Of a DNA stretch of 14,486 nt, positions 1 to 6,171 are shown piece by piece (within the stretch, counting starts at the first letter, position 1; each line of letters starts with the position of its first letter). The notes beneath the pieces are model-generated. The model did not search any database. It had not been told where the DNA came from and saw only the letters and a program-made list of their open reading frames with translations. The translations under genes were made by a program, and so were the position numbers. The DNA comes from Crocinitomicaceae bacterium (GTDB lineage Bacteria; Bacteroidota; Bacteroidia; Flavobacteriales_D; Sanyastnellaceae). Where the stretch lies: the NCBI GenBank assembly GCA_020848015.1, contig JADLBA010000274.1, positions 1 to 14,486 on the forward strand, given 5' to 3'.

Positions 1-598
1 CCAATAGTTTTACCACACTTTCAGGCGTATAGAACTGTCCTCCTTTTTTGCCTTCCGCTAAGGCAAACTCACCTAAGAAATATTCAAACACTCTGCCCAA
101 CAAGTCTTTTTGACCACCCCGTCCTTCGGACACCCCTCCAGAGGAGGGGAATAAAACGGCGGTGCTAACCAAGTCCACCAGTCCGCCCAAACTTCCTTTG
201 TCTAATTTTTCCTGTGCATACACTTTGGGCAAAACGCCTTTCAAAGAAGGATTGTCTTTTTCAATAGCATCCATTGCTTCGTCAATGTCTTTGCCAATGG
301 TGGGTAGTTTGGCTCTGCCTTGCAGCCATGTCCAACGGGCAGAAGGCGGCACATAAAAAACTTTTTCGGCTACATATTCATTCTTGTCTTCGGGGTCGGC
401 ACCTTCGTAGTCGCCTTTTCCTTCTTTCAGTTTGTTGTAAAGTTCTTCAAAAGCATCAGAGATGTATTTGAGAAAAATCAGTCCCAATGCCACATGCTTG
501 TATTCGGCGGCATCCATGTTTTTACGGAGCTTGTCAGCCGCTTTTCAGAGTTTTTTCTCTAAAGGTTCTTCAACGGTTTCTTTCGCTTTTTTCGCCAT
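1..598 (-). pseudogene. hsdM: Type I restriction-modification DNA methyltransferase subunit (HsdM), 5' part, interrupted by a stop codon
   Basis: Reading the minus strand from the ATG at 596-598 gives one frame to the window edge (199 codons, gene continues to the left). It carries the HsdM N-terminal helical domain (residues about 12-60, including KYISDAFEELY), the W-T-W segment near 91-93, and the start of the N6-methylase domain (GRVFEYFLGEFA near 168-179, then GKKGGQFYTPESVV). In the family this subunit methylates adenine in the HsdRMS complex. Codon 18 is TGA (545-547) where the family motif L-W-KAADKLR has Trp, so one TGG-to-TGA change breaks the gene. A restart at the Met codon 515-517 would lose 27 residues. 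A second oddity is residues 150-163, which are encoded by a GC-rich palindromic repeat. The NPPY catalytic motif lies outside the window. The hsdM identity is secure; whether it is truly dead is not, since one base error in an assembly would give the same picture. Confidence 0.85.
113..150. repeat. GC-rich palindromic dispersed-type repeat inside hsdM
   Basis: On the plus strand two adjacent hairpins can form: GTCC-TTC-GGAC at 121-131 and a perfect seven-base-pair stem CCCCTCC-AGA-GGAGGGG at 133-149. The run CCGTCCTTCGGACACCCC resembles a repeat I recall as frequent between genes in Bacteroidota genomes (from memory, not searched). Here it lies inside hsdM without breaking the frame. It encodes roughly residues 150-163, a Gly/Ser-rich stretch between the conserved DLVSTAV and KDLLGRVF segments, where other HsdM proteins have a short variable loop. 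Confidence 0.6.
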
Positions 599-857
599 TC
601 TTCAATCTTACTATTTAATTTTTTTGTTGGTTGCTAAGTTAAGTTTTATATCCTCATTGTTGTTATAGTTGCGTATGCAAAAAATGTCTCTTTTGGTTTT
701 GCGAAGAGTTGGCTTGTGTGTCGGGAAAATGCAAATGTGCCATTTGTGGGCTGGCATAAAATTGAATGTCTCGTCCTGAAAAAAGTTGACACTTTTTTCT
801 GTTTAATATGGACACAAAAATTACCGTTCAAAGCAAAAATCAACTGGATAGGTTAAA
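599..857. other. Gene-free region upstream of hsdM
   Basis: No convincing gene. Low-complexity AT-rich DNA follows the hsdM start. There is a small perfect inverted repeat CAAATG-TGC-CATTTG at 732-746 and an IS-end-like sequence at 767-792 (separate entry). A short open frame from the ATG at 808 (MDTKITVQSKNQLDRLK) runs in a different frame from the remnant at 858-995 and ends soon after. The hsdM promoter should lie here, but I see no clear TAnnTTTG box on the minus strand. Confidence 0.5.
767..792. mobile_element. IS3-family-like terminal sequence (solo end)
   Basis: The sequence starts TGTCTCGTCCTG, continues through an A-run and ends GTTGACAC. The TG start and the GTTGACA core resemble terminal inverted repeats of IS3-family elements in Bacteroidota, from general memory. 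No inverted partner and no transposase ORF occur in the window, so this would be a solo end or remnant. The resemblance is not proof. Confidence 0.3.
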
Positions 858-995
858 ATTAATTGGGTTGAATTTTTTGATCGTGATGTATGGAAACCGT
901 TTAAATTGGCATTAGAGGTTTTACAAATTTCCCATAAGAACTATTAGGGCAATTTTGATAATGATCTTGAGAAAATATTTACTGCCATATTTTAA
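858..995 (+). pseudogene. Decayed coding remnant, family not recognised
   Basis: One plus-strand frame reads protein-like sequence, INWVEFFDRDVWKPF and then KLALEVLQISHKNY, is stopped by TAG at 945-947, and resumes as GNFDNDLEKIFTAIF to TAA at 993-995. The run of aromatic and charged residues is denser than expected for random AT-rich DNA. There is no start codon: the frame is closed upstream by TAG at 849-851. It may be the C-terminal tail of a lost gene, possibly linked to the IS-like end just upstream. I cannot name a family. Confidence 0.3.
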
Positions 996-1008
996 ATAGA
1001 TAGTTTTG
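978..1008 (+). promoter_or_regulatory. Candidate Bacteroidota promoter for the tonB receptor-kdsB pair
   Basis: TAGTTTTG at 1001-1008 is a full match to the -7 box TAnnTTTG. TTTA at 978-981 is a three-of-four match to the -33 box TTTG at the consensus spacing of 19 bases. Transcription would start near 1013-1016 and give a leader of about 220 bases before the ATG at 1235. I recognise no riboswitch in that leader. Placed by motif only. Confidence 0.4.
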
Positions 1009-1234
1009 ACAAAAGAATAATAGTATTCACATAAGGTGGATTTGTTGATGTGAGGGAAGAGGGAAGCAGATAAATTACTGTGGCATCTTTACCAAACATT
1101 TGTACAGAGTGAATGTGCGTTGCCTCCTATACTACCACTTTGCCATACTTCCCATTGGTGTTGAAATGGAAACAGGCCTCAAATTGTGTTTTCTTAGCCT
1201 GAATGAATTATTCTTGTGCTTGTTAAAACCTGCT

Positions 1235-3664
1235 ATGAATAAAAAGATTTTCTCTCTATACTTTTTCTTGCTTCTTGCTTTGATTTCTGTCGCACAGAAG
1301 GGTGAAGTAAAAGGTACCGTAACCGATGCAAAAACCGGTGAAGCAATGATCGGAGCAGTGGTTTCCACCTCACCTGTTATGGGAACCACCACTTCATTCG
1401 ACGGAACCTATTCTCTTGAGATACCTGCAGGAAACGCAGTGATCACTTTTAAAATGACCGGTTACGACGAAGTAAAAAAGGAAGTTGCAGTGGTGGCCGG
1501 TCAGGTATTTGTGCTGAATGTAGCTATGAATGAATCGGCACGCGAACTGGGGATAGTTGTGGTATCTGCCGGAAAGTACGAACAGAACCTCGGTGAAGTC
1601 ACTGTTAGTATGGAAGTGATCAAACCCAAACTGATTCAAGAGAAAAACATTACTTCTATTGATGAAGCATTGCAGCAGACTCCTGGGGTTTCTATTGTTG
1701 ATAATGAACCGCAGATACGAAGTGGAAGTGGCTACAGCTTTGGTGCGGGAAGCCGTGTACAGGTGCTCATGGACGACTTGCCCATGATCAGTGGTGATGC
1801 CGGCAAACCAACGTGGAGTTTTCTGCCGATCGAAAATGTTTCGCAGGTAGAAATCATCAAAGGCGCAAGCAGTGTATTGTACGGAAGTTCAGCGTTGAGT
1901 GGGGTGATCAATATGCGAACTGCATATCCCACAGATAAACCCTCAACACGATTGGCCGTCTATCATGGTATTTATTCTGATCCGCGAACAGACTCGGCAA
2001 AATACTGGAGCGGCAATGCTATGCGCTCAGGACTCAACTTTTTGCATACGCGAAAAATAAATAACAACATTGATTTTGTGATCGGTGCAAATGTGCTCGG
2101 CGACGATGGGTACCTCGGCCCAATCAAAGATAGCACACAGGCCACAGACGGGAATAAATATAATCCTTTCACCGCAGACCGGTATAAGTCGGAAGCCAGG
2201 GCAAGGGTCAACATGAATCTTAGATACCGCTCAAAAAAAATATCAGGGCTGAGCTATGGATTCAATACCAACTGGAGCAACAGTAATTCTTTAGCTACGT
2301 TGATCTGGGAAAATACTTCTACCGGTCTTTATTCAGCCTACAAAGGCAGTGCTACACGCACAAAACAACTGCTCAGTACCATAGACCCTTTCATCACCTA
2401 TTACAATAAAAAAGGAGGAAGGCAATCACTGAGAACGCGGTGGCAATCGCTGGATAACAACAACGACAACAACCAGGGGAATTTCAGTGATGTGTATTAC
2501 GGTGAATACCAGTTCCAGCAACACTGGGATTCATTGCGTGTAAAAGATTTTACTACTACGTTCGGCATAGTGGGAATTCACACTCTGGCAAAAGGCGAAC
2601 TTTATACTGGGGGCAATGCTGACGGAAATAATTCCGCCTCCAATTTTGCCGGATACCTTCAGGTGGATAAAAAGTATTTTGACAAGCTGAACCTTTCAGG
2701 CGGTGTTCGGTATGAGTATTTCAATATCAACGAAGAGTCGCAGAGCAAGCCTGTTTTCCGGGCCGGAGCAAACTATCAGTTGGAAAAAGCAACCTATTTG
2801 CGGGCTTCTTTTGGTCAGGGATTCCGCTTTCCCAGTATTGCAGAAAAATTCGTTGTCACTTCGCTCGGCGCTATTACCATATTTCCAAATCCTGACCTGA
2901 AGGCGGAGTCGTCATATAATGCTGAACTGGGGTTGAAACAGGGATTCCGCATAAATAAGTTTTTGGGCTTTCTCGATCTCGCCGTTTTTCAGCAGGAATA
3001 CAACAAATTTATTGAATTCACCTTCGGACAGTGGGATCCAAATCCCAGCCTTAACAACCAGTTTGGTATTGGCTTTAAAAGCCTTAACACAGGCAAAGCA
3101 AGGGTACAGGGCTTTGAAGCATCGCTGATGGGAGAAGGAAAAATAGGTGCCATTCAATTGCAGGCTCTCGCCGGTTATACTTATACTAAACCTGTCAGCC
3201 TTACTCCCAACGAAGTGTACGCGAAGTCTCCCGCCTCTCCGGATAATTTTTTCTTCCTCAGTCAATATGCCAATACCTCCTATAAGAGTACGAGTTCTGA
3301 TCCCGCCAACGATATTCTCAAATACAGAATCCAGCACCTTGTGCGCGCAGACCTCAGCGCTTCATGGAGAGCCTATTCGCTTGGTCTGAGTTTCCGCTCA
3401 CAGAGCCATATTCAGAATATTGATGCTGCGTTTCAGGTCTTAGAAAAAACTTTTCCCACGATGTTCAATCCGGGAATTAATAACTGGAGGAAAACCCACT
3501 CAAAGGGCGATTATATTTTCGACCTTCGCGCCGGCTGGGAAGTGAACGAACACCACGGAATCGCGGTAGTAGTAAAGAACCTGTTGAACCGCGAATACGC
3601 TATTCGCCCGCTGGCCATCGAAGAACCAAGACTTACCTCGATACAATATACATTGAAGTTCTGA
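1235..3664 (+). CDS. TonB-dependent outer-membrane receptor with carboxypeptidase-regulatory-like N-terminal domain
   Basis: An 809-residue outer-membrane active-transport receptor. Order of parts: signal peptide (about 1-21, positive MNKK then a hydrophobic stretch ending near SVAQ); a beta-sandwich carboxypeptidase-regulatory-like domain (about 23-98: GTVTDAKTGEAMIGA, then DGTYSLEIPAG); a plug domain (about 105-232, with LQQTPGVSIVD, RVQVLMDDLP, EIIKGASSVLYGSSALSGVIN); and the 22-strand barrel, including GQGFRFPSIAEKF and ending in the C-terminal signature KNLLNREYAIRPL...QYTLKF. An in-frame ATG further upstream is rejected because only the 1235 start gives a clean signal peptide. The next gene, kdsB, begins one base after the stop, so the two are probably co-transcribed. 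There is no SusD partner, so glycan import is not implied. Substrate unknown; a siderophore, cobalamin or other nutrient are all possible. Confidence 0.93.
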   Translation: MNKKIFSLYFFLLLALISVAQKGEVKGTVTDAKTGEAMIGAVVSTSPVMGTTTSFDGTYSLEIPAGNAVITFKMTGYDEVKKEVAVVAGQVFVLNVAMNESARELGIVVVSAGKYEQNLGEVTVSMEVIKPKLIQEKNITSIDEALQQTPGVSIVDNEPQIRSGSGYSFGAGSRVQVLMDDLPMISGDAGKPTWSFLPIENVSQVEIIKGASSVLYGSSALSGVINMRTAYPTDKPSTRLAVYHGIYSDPRTDSAKYWSGNAMRSGLNFLHTRKINNNIDFVIGANVLGDDGYLGPIKDSTQATDGNKYNPFTADRYKSEARARVNMNLRYRSKKISGLSYGFNTNWSNSNSLATLIWENTSTGLYSAYKGSATRTKQLLSTIDPFITYYNKKGGRQSLRTRWQSLDNNNDNNQGNFSDVYYGEYQFQQHWDSLRVKDFTTTFGIVGIHTLAKGELYTGGNADGNNSASNFAGYLQVDKKYFDKLNLSGGVRYEYFNINEESQSKPVFRAGANYQLEKATYLRASFGQGFRFPSIAEKFVVTSLGAITIFPNPDLKAESSYNAELGLKQGFRINKFLGFLDLAVFQQEYNKFIEFTFGQWDPNPSLNNQFGIGFKSLNTGKARVQGFEASLMGEGKIGAIQLQALAGYTYTKPVSLTPNEVYAKSPASPDNFFFLSQYANTSYKSTSSDPANDILKYRIQHLVRADLSASWRAYSLGLSFRSQSHIQNIDAAFQVLEKTFPTMFNPGINNWRKTHSKGDYIFDLRAGWEVNEHHGIAVVVKNLLNREYAIRPLAIEEPRLTSIQYTLKF

Positions 3665-3665
3665 T

Positions 3666-4421
3666 ATGAAGATCGCAGGAATTATTCCCGCTCGCTTTGC
3701 CAGCACCCGCTTTCCCGGTAAGCCATTGGTGGATATTCTCGGCAAATCAATGATTATCCGCGTAGTAGAACAGGCAAAAAAGTGCAGCGATTTGGATTGC
3801 GTTTTGGTTGCCACAGACGACGTGAGAATTGCCGACCATGTTAAATCTCATGGCGCTGATGCGGTGCTGACTTCTACCGCTCACCAAAGTGGAACAGATC
3901 GTTGCAACGAAGCTGTGAAATCTATTTCGAACAGTGTGGATGCAGTGGTCAATATTCAGGGAGATGAGCCTTTTCTCGATCCATCCCAAATTTCGGTGGT
4001 GGCAAAACTGATTGCCCGCCCAGAAGTGGAAATTGCCACGTTGGCTAAAAGAATAGATAAGAAAGAAGAACTGCGCGACCCCAACAAAGTAAAAGTTGTC
4101 TTCGCTCCATCGGGTCGTGCTATCTACTTCAGCCGTCATGCTATTCCATTTCAGAAGGGAATAGAAATGGAAAATTGGCTCGGTCATTTCCACTACTTTC
4201 GCCATATCGGTTTGTATGCATACAAGTTACCGGTTCTTGAAGAAATTTGCGCATTATCCCCCTCACCACTCGAACAGGCCGAGTCGTTAGAACAATTGAG
4301 ATGGCTTGAAAACGGGCGCAGTATCTATGTTGCCGAAACAATCATTGATACTCCTGCTATTGATACCCCGCAAGACCTGCAGGCGATCATTGAATCTGCA
4401 GGCACTCCTTCCGGTAAGTAG
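3666..4421 (+). CDS. kdsB: 3-deoxy-manno-octulosonate cytidylyltransferase (CMP-Kdo synthetase)
   Basis: A 251-residue cytosolic enzyme that joins Kdo and CTP to make CMP-Kdo, the donor for the inner core of LPS. The length is normal for the family. Visible hallmarks are the nucleotide-binding N-terminus IIPARFASTRFPGKPL (residues 6-21), ATDD (49-52), the SGTDRCNEA loop (75-83), VNIQGDEPF (95-103) with the metal-binding Asp, HIGLYAYK (180-187), and SPLEQAESLEQLRWLENG (200-217), which is strongly diagnostic of KdsB. The ATG lies one base after the stop of the TonB receptor, so the two genes probably share a transcript. The stop codon sits in the left arm of a hairpin shared with the convergent gene. 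It implies a Kdo-containing outer membrane. Confidence 0.96.
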   Translation: MKIAGIIPARFASTRFPGKPLVDILGKSMIIRVVEQAKKCSDLDCVLVATDDVRIADHVKSHGADAVLTSTAHQSGTDRCNEAVKSISNSVDAVVNIQGDEPFLDPSQISVVAKLIARPEVEIATLAKRIDKKEELRDPNKVKVVFAPSGRAIYFSRHAIPFQKGIEMENWLGHFHYFRHIGLYAYKLPVLEEICALSPSPLEQAESLEQLRWLENGRSIYVAETIIDTPAIDTPQDLQAIIESAGTPSGK

Positions 4422-4436
4422 CTATTTCTACTCTAC
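4414..4436. terminator. Hairpin spanning the two convergent stop codons
   Basis: GTAAGTAG (4414-4421) pairs with CTACTcTAC (4428-4436) through eight base pairs with one bulged C; the CC at 4411-4412 can extend the stem with GG at 4437-4438. The loop CTATTT (4422-4427) is exactly the intergenic gap. Both TAG stops, 4419-4421 on plus and 4430-4428 on minus, lie at the top of the stem. No T-tract follows in either direction, so it is not a classical intrinsic terminator, but it may mark or protect both 3' ends. Confidence 0.45.
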
Positions 4437-4964
4437 GGTGAATTCGAGCACCGAAAGAAAAGTGTTGGAACCTCCCGTCTCAAGTGTAGTGCCCGCCGGC
4501 AGCCACATTGGCAAAATATTGGGGTCTGAACCGTAAGAGGCACAAGTCCAATATACGGTTGATCCGTAGTTGCCCTGGCCTCCTGTACAATTGCTTGTGC
4601 TGTTGTACATAGATTGCATATTGACTCCCGAAGCAAGCACCCTCGATGAAATGGTCTTTCCATTTACCTTGAAAGAGGTGATCTCGTAAGTGGCTATTTT
4701 TGAAGAATTGGTGGGCATCGAATATCCTGAAGCTACCCATCCACAGCGGGCTCCCGCCATCTCATCTGTACTGTTCACAGAAAGATCCACACACCTGTTA
4801 ACCCGGAACTCGCTTCCATAAACGGAGGTAATTTTCCAAACCTTGCCAGAAGGAACCTGATCAAGCGCTGATACAACGAGCGCACGCGAAAACGACAGTG
4901 TGTTTTGAGACTGCATATTCACAGCGAAAAATGCAACGGACAAACAGAGCAGTAATTTTTTCAT
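4428..4964 (-). CDS. Small secreted protein of unknown function
   Basis: 178 residues. The ATG at 4962-4964 is chosen because it gives a signal peptide (MKKLLLCLSVAFFAV, cleavage around residues 18-20); a longer frame upstream adds only 18 polar residues. The mature part is rich in Ser, Thr and Asn and has four cysteines (58, 74, 126, 141), enough for two disulfides. It opens with VPSGKVWKITSVYGSE and closes with LPMWLPAGTTLETG then FLSVLEFTVE. This beta-strand-like layout looks familiar from small exported Bacteroidota proteins, but I cannot name a domain. No lipobox Cys at the cleavage site, no T9SS tail and no membrane segment beyond the signal are visible. It has its own promoter at 5032-5062 and ends six bases from the kdsB stop. 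Probably periplasmic or released. Confidence 0.8.
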   Translation of the reverse strand: MKKLLLCLSVAFFAVNMQSQNTLSFSRALVVSALDQVPSGKVWKITSVYGSEFRVNRCVDLSVNSTDEMAGARCGWVASGYSMPTNSSKIATYEITSFKVNGKTISSRVLASGVNMQSMYNSTSNCTGGQGNYGSTVYWTCASYGSDPNILPMWLPAGTTLETGGSNTFLSVLEFTVE

Positions 4965-5031
4965 TTCGGTTAAATTTAGAAGGGTTAAATAATTTTCATT
5001 GTCCTTTTCGCAGAACACAGAAATTCACTGT

Positions 5032-5062
5032 CAAATGTAGTTTTTACAGACAGAAAAACAAA
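5032..5062 (-). promoter_or_regulatory. Canonical Bacteroidota promoter for the secreted protein gene
   Basis: Read on the minus strand, TTTG (5062-5059), exactly 19 bases, then TACATTTG (5039-5032). This matches every fixed base of the described primary sigma consensus TTTG-N19-TAnnTTTG. Transcription would start near 5025, giving a leader of about 60 bases before the ATG at 4964. Confidence 0.75.
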
Positions 5063-5103
5063 TCCTATATTGTATATCGTTTCTTGGTTAGCTTATAATG
5101 AAG

Positions 5104-5124
5104 GGCTGGAGGCACGGCATCTCC
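5104..5124. repeat. Possible dispersed repeat fragment downstream of the CPBP gene
   Basis: The phrase GGAGGCACGGCATCTCC, between the CPBP stop and the promoter of the secreted protein gene, resembles GGAGGCACG-type intergenic repeats I recall from Bacteroidota genomes. Only a four-base GGAG/CTCC pairing is visible. There is one copy here, so the repeat nature rests on memory. Confidence 0.25.
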
Positions 5125-5134
5125 TTTTAAATGA

Positions 5135-6037
5135 TTATCGTATGGCCGCTGTATTTTTACTAAAATTCTTCCAAAGAAGAAAACCCACACCAAAAAAGAT
5201 AGCCGCAGAAAGAACATAGAAAACGGCACTATCCTGAAAACTGCCCTCAGGCGTGGTAAGTTGTTGCCCGTTGATATGAAAGAAAATCGCCGCCAATGCA
5301 TTATTTATAAAATGAGCGATGATAGATGTCCACAACGAGCCCGACCAATAAACCGCATATCCGAGCATTGCGCCCAACAACACACGCGGCAGAAAACCAT
5401 AAAACTGAAAATGGATAAAGCTGAAGAGAATAGCGGTGATCCAGATCGCCTCGTGTGGTCGCCCTGTTGCCCGTATCAATAGGGGTTGAAGTGTTCCGCG
5501 AAAAAACAATTCTTCGGAAAGTGCGGGAATAACAGCAATGGCGAATAACGTTGACAACAGCGAAATCGGTGAAGTTTCGGATAGAATCACGCGGGTTATT
5601 TCTGCAGTCTGGCTTTCTATGGGTTTTAGTATGGCTTCTAAATGTCCGCCTTCGGGGATCAGCCAGCTATTGACGATGCCGATAAGATCTATCATTCCTC
5701 CGGAGAAGGCGATCCAGATAGGAACGGTCAGCGCAAGCCAGGATATTTTTCTCAGCCCCATATCCCTGATATGGGGTGCCCCAAAGACAACTAAAAATAC
5801 TAATACAGGAAGAATAAAAGTTCCAAATTGCGTGGCATTGATAACCCAGCGCAAGGCTTCGGCTCTATCAGGTGTTGGGTTTTCATACAACTGAGCGACT
5901 TCCTCCATCGGAATGCCAAACACGCCTGTCCCTACACCAATAGCCATTAAGCCGCCAAAAGTGGTTCCTGTAATAAAGAAGGCAAAAAGAAAAAGGAGCT
6001 TCAGTCCGGGTGAAAAATTGCTGATAAAAGGATTCAT
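5135..6037 (-). CDS. CPBP-family intramembrane glutamic protease
   Basis: 300 residues with about eight hydrophobic membrane segments (for example 12-38, 70-85, 98-120, 160-173, 198-210, 215-230, 235-253, 270-289). The three signatures of the CPBP (CAAX protease/bacteriocin-processing, Abi, type II CAAX) family are intact: EELFFR at 175-180 (the EExxxR motif), FSFIH at 205-209, and HFINN at 242-246 (HxxxN). Members cleave within the membrane; in bacteria the substrate is usually unknown and roles range from bacteriocin processing or immunity to membrane quality control. The ATG at 6035-6037 is preferred: a longer frame adds 62 hydrophilic residues that would overlap the divergent dus promoter. 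A TATGTTTG box lies 18 bases upstream of this start. Neighbours give no clue to its substrate. Confidence 0.88.
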   Translation of the reverse strand: MNPFISNFSPGLKLLFLFAFFITGTTFGGLMAIGVGTGVFGIPMEEVAQLYENPTPDRAEALRWVINATQFGTFILPVLVFLVVFGAPHIRDMGLRKISWLALTVPIWIAFSGGMIDLIGIVNSWLIPEGGHLEAILKPIESQTAEITRVILSETSPISLLSTLFAIAVIPALSEELFFRGTLQPLLIRATGRPHEAIWITAILFSFIHFQFYGFLPRVLLGAMLGYAVYWSGSLWTSIIAHFINNALAAIFFHINGQQLTTPEGSFQDSAVFYVLSAAIFFGVGFLLWKNFSKNTAAIR

Positions 6038-6054
6038 AGTGTCTGTTTGGCTGA

Positions 6055-6062
6055 CAAACATA
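6055..6062 (-). promoter_or_regulatory. Candidate -7 box for the CPBP protease gene
   Basis: On the minus strand this reads TATGTTTG, a full match to TAnnTTTG. It is 17 bases from the ATG, implying a leader of roughly 10 bases. No TTTG is seen at the usual spacing upstream, so the match is half-supported. Confidence 0.45.
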
Positions 6063-6158
6063 AGAAGGCGGAGGATGTATTTCTGCTTACCGGATGAAGC
6101 CGGTCTGTTCCCGTCTGTTAGCGCCAAACTAAATTTCAATTCAACCAATTGCGTAGAA

Positions 6159-6166
6159 TACCTTTG
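6159..6166 (+). promoter_or_regulatory. Candidate -7 box for the dus gene
   Basis: TACCTTTG is a full match to TAnnTTTG. It ends five bases before the GTG start at 6172, so transcription would begin at or within a few bases of the start codon, giving a leaderless or nearly leaderless mRNA. The -33 box is weak: TTTC at 6134-6137 with a 21-base spacer. Confidence 0.5.
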
Positions 6167-6171
6167 CGCCC

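Noticed and set aside
545..547. Reassigned genetic code with TGA read as Trp, to explain the hsdM stop
   Set aside because: Other genes in the window use TGG for Trp throughout and several end in TGA (tonB receptor, dusB, neuB-like), so TGA is a stop here.
646..843. 65-codon minus-strand open frame upstream of hsdM
   Set aside because: No recognisable domain, crosses the IS-end-like sequence and has no promoter box; likely chance.
1015..1234. Cobalamin or other riboswitch in the leader of the TonB receptor gene
   Set aside because: Fragments such as AGGGAAG and a late TTTGCC superficially recall B12 elements, but the ordered core boxes (GGTG after GGGAA, GCCACTG) are missing.
2912..3337. 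141-codon minus-strand open frame inside the TonB receptor gene
   Set aside because: It is the antisense shadow of a strongly supported barrel coding region, with no signal or motif of its own.
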